Of a stretch of 64,000 bases of DNA, positions 42,352 to 51,500 are shown piece after piece. Numbering within the stretch: position 1 is the first letter of the stretch; the number at the start of each line of letters is the position of its first letter. The position numbers and the translations under genes were made by a program. The DNA is from an uncultured Eubacterium sp. (GTDB taxonomy: Bacteria; Bacillota; Clostridia; Lachnospirales; Lachnospiraceae), in contig CAJTXO010000008.1 of assembly GCA_910583555.1 (NCBI GenBank), positions 1-64,000 of the forward strand. The letters run 5' to 3'. The notes below the pieces were generated by a model, which was not told where the DNA came from, searched no databases, and was given only the letters and a program-made list of their open reading frames with translations.

Positions 42352-43623
42352 CTACACGCTCAGGACAGCGCAGACGGAACAGACTCCATTTTCCACCCTG
42401 TAATCCAGATTACCTCTATACTTCTGGCAGACGGCAGCAATACTGGATATGCCGATGCTCCTGCGGACGGGAAGTCCATCTGCGATCTCGAGATCCTGCG
42501 GACAGGTATTATCACAGACAATGACAAGCCTGTCATGTTGCAGACGGATTTGTGTTTCGATATATGAGGTCTCTTTCCCGCACTTCTGACAGCCGTGCAG
42601 GGCATTTTCCAGCAGATTTCCCAAAAGGGCGATCAGATCGATATCCCTTACTGCCAGCTTTTCCGGAACAGTACACCTGACAGAAAATTGGATGCCGCTT
42701 TCCCCCGCCTTGCCTGCATAAGCGGAAAGGATCATATTTACCGTACTGTTTACGGAATACCGTTTTACTTCCGCTTCCGAACCCTCAACGCTGTATTCCC
42801 TGACATAAGAAAGAATGCCGGAAACATCGTCGTTTTTTGCATATTCCGCGATCATGTTCAGGTGATGTCTCATATCGTGGCGGAATCTGCGGTGCGTTTC
42901 CTCCGCGCCCTGCAGGGTAGACAGCTGAGCGGAAAGATATTCCGCATTCTGCCGGATCAACGCTGCCTCCGCATCCTTTTCCATATAACTGATATTGCTG
43001 AATACAACGCCGTATACCGCGCACATCAGGAAACTGACTGTGACAAACATGATAAACAGGGGCAGTTCCGGCAGCACACCAAGCCGTTCCAAAATACTGA
43101 ATGTAGCCTGTAACAGATAAAACATCAGGGAAATCAGCACCAGCTTCCACCATCTGCCCTTTCCGATATCCGCGAGGGAGCGTATGACCGGCGCCGCATA
43201 TTTTTTATATAGTATCAGGATCAAAAGGAGCGCCGCCGTTCGCAGCACATTCACCACATAATATCCCACCGGCGCGGACAGTTTTGGAAAAAACTGTTCC
43301 ACCATCAACTTCACGCTGTTATCCAACACGGAAAACAGACCGAAATAGGTGAGAAATAAAAAACACTTTTTCGAAAAGCATTCCTGCGAGACGAGACAGA
43401 AAAACGAAAACAGGCATACAGCGATCAACAGATAAGTGCGTATCGCACTGATCCCTCCTGCCACATAGGCGTACCCGCCCATGCAGATAAAACCAACTAT
43501 ATACAGGCAGCTGCAGAGTACAAATTTTCTTTTTGTATACCTGCGCTCCAGCATATGGTAAATGACGATCACGTGGCACAACGACGTGAGGAATAACCCC
43601 GGTACCTGATAAGGTATGCTCAT
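42352..43623 (-). CDS. GHKL sensor histidine kinase (AgrC-like)
   Basis: Membrane sensor of 423 residues with about six or seven hydrophobic segments in its N-terminal half (about 5-215) and a GHKL ATPase domain in the C-terminal part (about 310-423). The dimerisation helix holds the candidate phospho-His in RRFRHDMRHHLNMIAEYAK (about 240-258), and the N box reads LIALLGNLLENALHGC. The layout resembles AgrC-type peptide or metabolite sensors, but no LytTR regulator or signal-peptide gene is adjacent, so its partner is encoded elsewhere. Confidence 0.9.
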   Translation of the reverse strand: MSIPYQVPGLFLTSLCHVIVIYHMLERRYTKRKFVLCSCLYIVGFICMGGYAYVAGGISAIRTYLLIAVCLFSFFCLVSQECFSKKCFLFLTYFGLFSVLDNSVKLMVEQFFPKLSAPVGYYVVNVLRTAALLLILILYKKYAAPVIRSLADIGKGRWWKLVLISLMFYLLQATFSILERLGVLPELPLFIMFVTVSFLMCAVYGVVFSNISYMEKDAEAALIRQNAEYLSAQLSTLQGAEETHRRFRHDMRHHLNMIAEYAKNDDVSGILSYVREYSVEGSEAEVKRYSVNSTVNMILSAYAGKAGESGIQFSVRCTVPEKLAVRDIDLIALLGNLLENALHGCQKCGKETSYIETQIRLQHDRLVIVCDNTCPQDLEIADGLPVRRSIGISSIAAVCQKYRGNLDYRVENGVCSVCAVLSV

Positions 43624-43713
43624 GGCAACGCCTCCTAAATCAACTTGCTAATAAACCCGCTGAAACTCATTTTATCACAGAAGAAGGCATGGCGCAACCA
43701 GACTTCGCACCTT

Positions 43714-45066
43714 CTATTTCTCTATGATTTTATCCAGCTCCCGGACGCAGTAACAATACGCCGGTATGAGAAACAGGTCCGCGAGTATCCAGGCCACGGG
43801 ACTGGCCAGGCATGCCGCTGTAAAACCAAAAACGGGCACGAGACCGAATCCCACAACACTCCGCCCCACCATCTCTGCCACTCCCGCAAAGATCGCCAGC
43901 TTGCCAAAACCGAGTCCCTGGATGGAAAAACGGATGATATTTACTAACGCCAGCGGGATAAGGAACAGGCTGTTCCAAAAAAGGAACTCTGACACATTTC
44001 GTATGATCTCCACCTCCGCGGCGTCCACAAATAAAAGCGCCAGCTTGTCGCCAAAACCGATGAGAAAACCTGCGGCCAGCACACAGTAAGCCGCGGCCAG
44101 ATAACTACAATGTACCATCCCCTTTGTGACACGGTCCAGACGGCAGGCACCTACGTTCTGCCCTGCATAAGTCGCCATCGTAGCGCCAAAAGCATCATAG
44201 GGACAATAGAAAAACATCGCGATCTTACCGCCGGCCGTCATGGATGCTACCGCTGTAGAACCGAGTCCGTTCACGGCCGTCTGCAAAATAACACTTCCGA
44301 TCGCCGTAATAGAATACTGCAGTCCCATGGGGATCCCCATACTGCACAGCCGCCCGACACAGTTCCCCCGCAGTTTCCACTCCCCTTTTCGGATCCGCAG
44401 AATGGGATATTTCTTTTTCATGAAAAGGAGGCACAACCCACCGGAAATCGCCTGAGAGAGTACCGTGGCTCCTGCTGCCCCCGCTACTCCCAACTGAAAT
44501 ACTACGATCGCCAGCATATCCAGTCCAATATTTAACACCGAGGAAATGACCAGAAAGATCAACGGGCTTTTGGAATCTCCCAGAGACCGGATGATGCCCG
44601 ACAGGAGATTGTAAAGATAAGTCGCCGGAATGCCTAAAAAGATAATGAAAATATACTGATAGGCCCTGTCAAAAATATCGGACGGCGTATCCATCCACAT
44701 CAGTATATTGCGGCAGAGCAGGCAGACTGACAACGTCATGACAGCGGCAAAGATGATAGAAAGCCAGACACTATTTGCCACAAAACGCCGCAGCATTTTT
44801 TCATCCTTTGCCCCAAATCGCTGGGCAACCGGGATAGCAAAGCCATTACAGACTCCCATGCAAAAACCGATGATCATAAAATTGATCGAACCGGTAGCGC
44901 CCACGGCGGCCAGAGACTTCGCGCCCAGAAACTTCCCCACGATGATCATATCCATTAAACTGTAAAACTGCTGAAACAGCATACCGAAAAATAATGGTAT
45001 GGCAAAGCCCAGAATCAAGCGGATCGGTGAACCCACGGTCATATCCTTCATTCTGCTGTTTTCCAA
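43714..45066 (-). CDS. MATE family efflux transporter
   Basis: Twelve-helix drug/cation antiporter of 450 residues, the usual length. It shows the internal two-fold layout of MATE proteins, with PLFFGMLFQQFYSLMDMIIVGKFLGAKSLAAVGATG in the first half and TAIGSVILQTAVNGLGSTAVASMTAGGKIAMFFYCPYDAFGATMATYAGQNVGA in the second being typical (quoted in parts here by position, about 17-50 and 265-315). Starts with TTG eight bases after AAGGAGG. It stands alone between the DHH phosphoesterase and the GHKL kinase. Substrate unknown. Confidence 0.93.
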   Translation of the reverse strand: MENSRMKDMTVGSPIRLILGFAIPLFFGMLFQQFYSLMDMIIVGKFLGAKSLAAVGATGSINFMIIGFCMGVCNGFAIPVAQRFGAKDEKMLRRFVANSVWLSIIFAAVMTLSVCLLCRNILMWMDTPSDIFDRAYQYIFIIFLGIPATYLYNLLSGIIRSLGDSKSPLIFLVISSVLNIGLDMLAIVVFQLGVAGAAGATVLSQAISGGLCLLFMKKKYPILRIRKGEWKLRGNCVGRLCSMGIPMGLQYSITAIGSVILQTAVNGLGSTAVASMTAGGKIAMFFYCPYDAFGATMATYAGQNVGACRLDRVTKGMVHCSYLAAAYCVLAAGFLIGFGDKLALLFVDAAEVEIIRNVSEFLFWNSLFLIPLALVNIIRFSIQGLGFGKLAIFAGVAEMVGRSVVGFGLVPVFGFTAACLASPVAWILADLFLIPAYCYCVRELDKIIEK

Positions 45067-45092
45067 AATAAATTCCTCCTTCTGAAAATCTG

Positions 45093-45147
45093 AAAAGGAA
45101 AAGGCTATCCCCTACTTTAAATAGAGAATAACCCCTGATCCTTTTCC
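45093..45147 (-). terminator. Terminator-like hairpin after the DHH gene
   Basis: On the minus strand GGAAAAGG (45140-45147) pairs with CCTTTTCC (45097-45104) across a loop with partial inner pairing, and TTTTC follows. Imperfect, so only a candidate. Confidence 0.4.
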
Positions 45148-45166
45148 ACTCGCGTTCCTTTTCACA

Positions 45167-46084
45167 TTACTCATTATAATTCACGATCTCATCCAAAAGT
45201 TTCGGCAGCATTTCATCCATATGCTCGTCGTCAAACTGACATGTCCCGACCGCCTTATGGCCGCCGCCTCCATATTTTAACATCAGCTTTCCGACATCCA
45301 CATTTGACGTTTTATTTAAAACGCTGTAACCGACTGCTGCCGAACAGCCTTTTCCACCTTTTCCATTGACGATCCACACCGAGATATTCTGCTCAGGATA
45401 CATGCTGTAGATCATAAAACGATTGCCGGAATAGATCGGATCGACTCCTCTCAGATCGGATATGATCACATTTTTTTCTACTCTCGTATGCGCCTGCACC
45501 ATTTCCTTAAACTTCTCTGCCTGCTCGAAATACACTTCGATGCGCTCCTTTACATCCGGCAGCGCCAGGATTTCATCCGTCGTCATCGTGCGGCACGCGT
45601 CGATCAGTTCTTCCATCAACTGATAATTCGGGATACGGAAATTCCGCCATCTGCCGAGTCCGGTACGCGGGTCCATGATAAAGCCGACTAATACCCAGCC
45701 AGTCGGGTTCTGGATCTCATCCAGCGTAAGATTGGCAGAATCCACCTTGTCAACCGCCTCCATCATATCGTCAAACTGCGGAAATTTTTCCCGCCCGCCA
45801 TAGTACTCATAGATAATACGGGCACAGGACGGCGTGATCCGGCTCTCTCCTTTATATTTTCCCTCTAACTGATTTCTTTCATGCTCGCTGGAATGGTGGT
45901 CAAACCACAATCCGCAGCCCTCCACGAACGGCACATTTGCCAGGCAGTCGTTCTCCGTCACCTCTACAAGTCCGTCCTGTAAGTCTTTTGGATGAGCGAA
46001 CTTCCAACAGTCAATGATGCCTGCTTCTTTCAATAAGGCGGCACACGCCAGTCCGTCAAAATCCGATCTAGTCACTAATCTCAT
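45167..46084 (-). CDS. DHH-family phosphoesterase
   Basis: Cytoplasmic metal-dependent phosphoesterase of 305 residues. The N-terminal DHH domain has RSDFDGLACAALL (about 5-17) and the signature GLWFDHHSSEH (about 72-82); the C-terminal DHHA1-type region has GGGGHKAVGTCQF (about 272-284). Relatives include nanoRNases, exopolyphosphatases and cyclic dinucleotide hydrolases, and sequence alone does not decide among them. The start MRLVTRSDF is chosen for AAAGGGG eight bases upstream; the longer frame to 46219 contains the promoter. Confidence 0.9.
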   Translation of the reverse strand: MRLVTRSDFDGLACAALLKEAGIIDCWKFAHPKDLQDGLVEVTENDCLANVPFVEGCGLWFDHHSSEHERNQLEGKYKGESRITPSCARIIYEYYGGREKFPQFDDMMEAVDKVDSANLTLDEIQNPTGWVLVGFIMDPRTGLGRWRNFRIPNYQLMEELIDACRTMTTDEILALPDVKERIEVYFEQAEKFKEMVQAHTRVEKNVIISDLRGVDPIYSGNRFMIYSMYPEQNISVWIVNGKGGKGCSAAVGYSVLNKTSNVDVGKLMLKYGGGGHKAVGTCQFDDEHMDEMLPKLLDEIVNYNE

Positions 46085-46153
46085 CTGGTATCCCCTTTCC
46101 ACATAATAAAAGTTGAAATCCACCCTGTCCGGGTCGTCGTAAATCCTAGTGTT

Positions 46154-46182
46154 ATTATACATGATTTTCCACGCCGGCGCAA
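46154..46182 (-). promoter_or_regulatory. Promoter of the DHH phosphoesterase gene
   Basis: Minus-strand TTGCGC (46177-46182), 17-base spacer, TATAAT (46154-46159), about 70 bases before the start. The block ttattatacatgattttcc (46152-46170) recurs exactly at the promoter at 63641-63659. Confidence 0.7.
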
Positions 46183-46207
46183 TCATTTTTTCCGAGTTCT
46201 GCCCGCT

Positions 46208-47533
46208 ATGGGTATGCAACCGATATTGAATTTTACAGAAAACCGCTTGATATTATTCTCCATTTATAAAGAGAAAAAATTCATTATCATATGGGCTCCG
46301 GGTGGATATCTGCGCCCGTATTCCTCTCCAAAGTCCATGGCCAAAGGTGAGAAAGAACGAATTTATTATATCCGGAAAATGGCCAGTACCATTACACCTT
46401 CCGAAGAGGAAAAACGGGATCTTTACAGTCTTGCAAACAAAGTTCCTTTTGATGACAGGATCAACCATGAAGCGAGCCTGACCGATTTGAATCTCACTTT
46501 GATCCAGGCTTATTTGAAAGAAGTAAACAGTTCTTTATACGAAGAATCAAAGAATATGGAATTTATCGAACTGTGCCGTAACATGAATATTGTAAATTCT
46601 TTACCGGAGTACACCAAACCGAAAAACGTTGGATTGATGTTCTTTAGCTTGGATCCACAGCGCTTCTTTCCATATGCCCAGATTGATGTTGTGCAGTTTC
46701 CAGATGACCTGGGTGGTGATAAGATCATTGAAAAATCTTTTAAAGGCCCGCTTCAGCAACAGCTTCGTGAGGCATTATTATATATTCACAATACCGTTAT
46801 CACAGAACAGATTATCAAACATCCGGACCGCGCGGAAGCCGACCGCTTTTTCAACTACCCTTACGCCGCGATTGAAGAAAGTCTGTGCAACGCCGTATAC
46901 CACAAGGGTTATGATGTCCGCGAACCGATTGAGGTTCGTGTTTTACCAGATCGAATCGAAATTGTCAGCCATCCTGGCGCAGATCGTTCCATCACGGAGG
47001 AAGGACTACGGACTTACCGCGTATTTAACAGGCGATACCGAAACCGTCGTATTGGTGAATTTCTAAAAGAAATGCATTTGACAGAAGGACGCAATACTGG
47101 TTTCCGCAAGATTATAAATGCATTGGAACAGAATGGCTCTCCCAAACCTATATTCGAGACAGATCCCGAACGACTGTCATTTTGTACCACTCTCCAGATC
47201 CACCCGTATTATCTTCGTCAGTATGAATACAAAAATGACATTTTAAATGACACTTTAAGTGACACTGTAAGTGACACTATAAGTGACACTATAAGTGACA
47301 CTTTAAATGACACTATAAATGACACTATAAATGACTATCCCATACTCACAAAAACAGAACAATCCGTTTTTTCCTATATCATGAATCACCAGCAGGCAAC
47401 GATTGATGAAATCAAGTCGGTTGTGGGTAAAAGTAAAAGTTCCATAAACCGGACAATTAGAAGTCTGAAAGCAAAGGGCCTTCTGACGCGGACAGGATCT
47501 ACTAAAACCGGCTTCTGGAGTGTTAAAAAATGA
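46208..47533 (+). pseudogene. 5'-truncated AlbA/Schlafen-type ATP-binding transcriptional regulator
   Basis: The only substantial plus-strand gene. The frame of 441 residues matches the COG2865-type layout from the second half of the AlbA_2 domain onward: IIIWAPGGYLRPYSSPKS and KGEKERIYYIRKMAST (about 27-60), an ATPase-like C-terminal part (NYPYAAIEESLCNAVYHKGYD, about 215-235; GRNTGFRKI, about 297), a repeat linker DT(I/V/L)(S/N) (about 343-376), and a winged helix (SVFSYIMNHQQATIDEIKSVVGKSKSSINRTI). Roughly the first 100-130 residues expected of the family are missing, and no ribosome site precedes 46208, where the divergent DHH promoter lies. Probably a remnant of transfer followed by deletion. 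Confidence 0.7.
47234..47335 (+). repeat. 12-bp coding repeats (N/S-D-T-I/L/V)
   Basis: About eight in-frame repeats of a 12-bp unit such as agtgacactata encode the linker between the ATPase and winged-helix parts of the truncated regulator. Similar linkers are known in this family and vary in copy number. Confidence 0.85.
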
Positions 47534-47544
47534 ACAGCTTCTCC

Positions 47545-48591
47545 TTACAGCCGCCGGCGCACATCCCCTCGTTCGGTCACGACCCGGTAACCGGCCTCTT
47601 CCACCCGTTTCTCAAGAAGCGCCCTGCACTGGGCGGCCTCTTCTCCCGTACTTATTTTATTTTCATACAGGTCGTACCACTTGCGGACGCCCTCGGGTGA
47701 TAAGTTCGGCATCACGACATTTGCCCCCGCCTTCAATCCCTTTTCCCTGCCCTCTGGATCGATCGAGCCGAGCGCAGTCGTCGCCGGGATGAGCGCATAC
47801 GGAAACATCAGGCGCAGTACGGCGATCAGACGGAGCGTCAGTGTAAGCGTACCATTTTCGAACTCCCGGAATGGCGTTTGGGCATGGCTGATATAGGGAC
47901 CGATCCCGATCATATCGGGCGCAAGCTCCTGTAAAAAACGGAGATCCTTTATGATATGCCCCGTCGTCTGATACGGAGAACCTACCATAAAGCCAGAACC
48001 TACCTGAAAACCAATTTCTTTCAGGTCGTACAGACAGCGCTTCCGGTTCTCCAAACTCATGCCGGACGGGTGAAGTTTCCGGTAATGACAGTCATCTGCC
48101 GTCTCATGGCGCAGAAGATAGCGGTCCGCCCCGGCCCTGAAAAATGCCGCGTAGCTTTCTTTCGGTTTTTCCCCGACCGAGAGGGTGATCGCGCAGTCTG
48201 GAAAACCGCCTCGGATGTCTGACACGATACCGCACATTCTCTCATCCGTAAAAAACGCGTCCTCCCCCCCCTGCAGCACAAACGTCCGAAACCCCAGCGC
48301 ATACCCTTCCCGGCAGCACCGCAGGATCTCATCTTCCGTCAGCCGGTAGCGTCTGGCCTGTCCGTTTCCCTTCCGTATCCCGCAGTAAAAGCAGTCATTC
48401 CTGCAATAATTCGTAAATTCGATCAACCCCCGGATAAACACTTTGTCACCATAATACATACGCCGCACAGCATCCGCTTTTTGAAACAATGCCTGATCCT
48501 GCTGTTCGGAATTTTTCTCCAGCAGTTCCGCCAATTCTTCGTCCGTAAAATCCTGTGCCTGTTCTATCACTGTATCCATCGCCCTCCTCAT
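47545..48591 (-). CDS. hydE: [FeFe]-hydrogenase maturation radical SAM protein HydE
   Basis: Radical SAM enzyme of 348 residues that helps to build the H-cluster of [FeFe] hydrogenase. The cluster motif C-x3-C-x2-C is in TNYCRNDCFYCGIRKGNGQ (about 62-80), followed by RYRLTEDEIL and GFRTFVLQGGED, all typical of HydE; the rest is a TIM barrel with SPYQTTGHI. It starts three bases after polC and is probably cotranscribed; a second ATG at 48582 is equally possible. HydF, HydG and the hydrogenase are not in the window. It converges on the truncated plus-strand regulator. Confidence 0.93.
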   Translation of the reverse strand: MRRAMDTVIEQAQDFTDEELAELLEKNSEQQDQALFQKADAVRRMYYGDKVFIRGLIEFTNYCRNDCFYCGIRKGNGQARRYRLTEDEILRCCREGYALGFRTFVLQGGEDAFFTDERMCGIVSDIRGGFPDCAITLSVGEKPKESYAAFFRAGADRYLLRHETADDCHYRKLHPSGMSLENRKRCLYDLKEIGFQVGSGFMVGSPYQTTGHIIKDLRFLQELAPDMIGIGPYISHAQTPFREFENGTLTLTLRLIAVLRLMFPYALIPATTALGSIDPEGREKGLKAGANVVMPNLSPEGVRKWYDLYENKISTGEEAAQCRALLEKRVEEAGYRVVTERGDVRRRL

Positions 48592-48594
48592 CTA

Positions 48595-51500
48595 TCACCC
48601 AAACAGATCCAAAATCGACATCTGATCGGTCTCCGGCAGATTTCCGAGAAGACCCATCTCCGCCATTTTCTCTACGACCGTTCCCGGCACCTTGCAGCGC
48701 TCTTTGAAATTCTCACGGGACGAAAACGGACCGGCCTTCACGGCTTCCACGACGCCGTCCGCCGCCTTTCCGCCCATGCCTTCGATCGAACTGAGCGGCG
48801 GCATCAGTTTTCCGTCTATGATCTGAAAATGGTCCGCCTTGGCGCGGAAAATATCGATCGGCAGAAATGAAAACCCTCTCGCGTACATTTCCTGCACGAT
48901 CTTCATGTCGTTATAACTATCCTGCTCCTTTTTCGAAAGTTCATTCGAGCGCCGTTTGTAATCGCGCATCGTCTCTTCCAGTTTTTCCTTCCCCTGGCAC
49001 ATCAGCTCATAATCAAACGCCTTGGCGCGGATGCTGAAAAAGGCCGCATAGTAAGCGAGCGGATAGAACACCTTAAAATACGCGATGCGAAACGCCATCA
49101 TCACATACGCCACCGCATGTGCTTTCGGGAACATATACTTGATCCGCTTACACGACTCGATGTACCAGTCCTCCACGCCGGCTTCCTTCATCGCCTGCTC
49201 CATATCCGGCGTCAGTCCTTTTCCCTTGCGGACGCTCTCCATGATCTTAAACGCAAGCCCGTTTTCCACGCCCGTATGTATCAGATATGTCATAATATCA
49301 TCCCTCGTACAGATCGCCGTGGACAGCGTACAATTTCCCTCCTTGATAAAGTACTGGGCATTGTTCAGCCACACGTCGGTTCCGTGGGAAAGGCCGGAAA
49401 TCCGCACAAGATCTGAAAAGTTTTTCGGCTTCGTATCCCGCAGCATCTGCATGACAAATTCCGTGCCGAATTCGGGCACTCCCAGGCTGCCGAGGTCACA
49501 CCCCATCAGCTCATCCGGCGTGACGTGGAGCGCCGTCGTATCGCGGAACAAAGACAGAACCTCTGGATTATCAAGCGACACCGTTTTGGCGTCTATGCCG
49601 GTCAGATCCTCGAGCATTCGTATCATCGTGGGATCATCGTGCCCGAGTATATCAAGTTTGAGCAGGTTATGGTCGATCGAGTGGTAATCGAAATGTGTCG
49701 TCACGATCGTCGTATCCTGATCGTTTGCCGGATGCTGCACGGGCGTAAACGTATAAATCTCCCAGCCAAACGGAAGCACGATGATCCCGCCCGGATGCTG
49801 TCCGGTCGAGCGGCGGATGCCGACACAGCCATCTAATATGCGGTCGATCTCCTCCACACGTTTATGCTCCCCGCGCTCTTCAAAATAATTTTTCACATAG
49901 CCATATGCCGTTTTATCGGCGAGCGTCGCGATCGTCCCGGCACGGAACGTCTGCCCCGCCCCAAAAATAACCTCGGTATACGCATGCGCCTTACTCTGGT
50001 ACTCCCCGGAAAAATTGAGGTCAATATCCGGCTCTTTGTCCCCGTAAAACCCTAAAAACGTTTCAAACGGAATATCGTGCCCGTCCTGGATCAGCGGCTT
50101 CCCGCATTCCGGGCAGTCCTTCGGCGGCATATCGCAGCCCGAACTCCCCGCAAACGCCTTCACTTCTTCCGATTCGAAATCGACGTAGTGGCAGTGTTCA
50201 CAATAGTAATGGGCCGGCAGCGGATTGACTTCGGTAATACCTGACATCGTCGCGACAAAAGAAGAACCGACCGATCCGCGCGAACCCACGAGATAGCCGT
50301 CCTCGTTCGACTTCCACACGAGTTTTTGGGCGATAATGTACATCACGGCAAACCCGTTTTTGATGATCGAATCCAGTTCATGGTCCAGCCGCCCCTTTAC
50401 CTGAGGCGGCAGCGGGTCGCCGTACATACTGACCGCCTTCTTATAACAGATATCCCGCAGCGTCTCATCGGAATGGGGAATGACGGGCGGACACTTGTCC
50501 GGATAGACCGGCGACATTTTTTCGATCCGGTCGGCGATCAAATTCGTATTTGTCACAACGACCTCATACGCCTTCTTCTCGCCGAGATACGAAAACTCCT
50601 GCAGCATTTCCTCCGTCGTCCGCAGATACAGCGGCGGCTGATCATCCGCGTCCTTCATCTTCTTGCCCGCAAAAATAATCTTCCGGTAAATGTCATCCTC
50701 TGGATCGAGAAAATGCACGTCGCACGTCGCCGCCACCGGCTTTCCATAGCGCTCTCCGAGCTCCACGATACGGCGGTTCATCTGTTTTAGATCCTCTTCA
50801 CTCTGGATCTTTTCTATTTTTTCACTCTCGATCATAAAATGATTGTTGCCGAGCGGCTGGATCTCCAGGTAATCATAAAATTCCACCAGTTCCCGGATCC
50901 TCTCTTCCGGCGCGTCGTCTAACAGCGCCCGGTACAATTCACCTGCCTCACAGGCCGACCCGATGATCAGTCCATCGCGGTACTTCTGGAACATGCTTTT
51001 CGGGATGCGCGGCCGGCGGTAAAAATAGTCCAGGTGTCCCATCGAAACGAGACGGTACAGATTGACGCGCCCCTTCTCATTGGCGGCAAAAATAATCGCG
51101 TGGTACGACGGCTTTTTCTTCACGATATCAGCCGACCCCGTCGTGAGCTCCGACAGCTTCGTCAGATCGCAGACACCCCGTGCGGCGAACATCTCGACAA
51201 ACCTCACGAAGATCTCCGCCGTCGCACCGGCGTCATCGACCGCCCGGTGGTGGTTTTCCAGAGAAATCTTTAACTTTTTCGCGATCGTATCGAGCTTAAA
51301 CTTCGCCAGTTCTGGAAATAATACCCTCGCAAGCCCTACGGTATCCACGACGGTAAAATCCGTCTCCACGCCCTGTTCCCGCGCCTTCGTCTTTAAAAAT
51401 CCGTGGTCAAAGCCGGCATTGTGCGCCACGAGGACGCTCCCGCCGATAAACGAGAGAAACTGCGGAAGTACTTGCTCGATCGGCGGCGCATCCGCCACCA

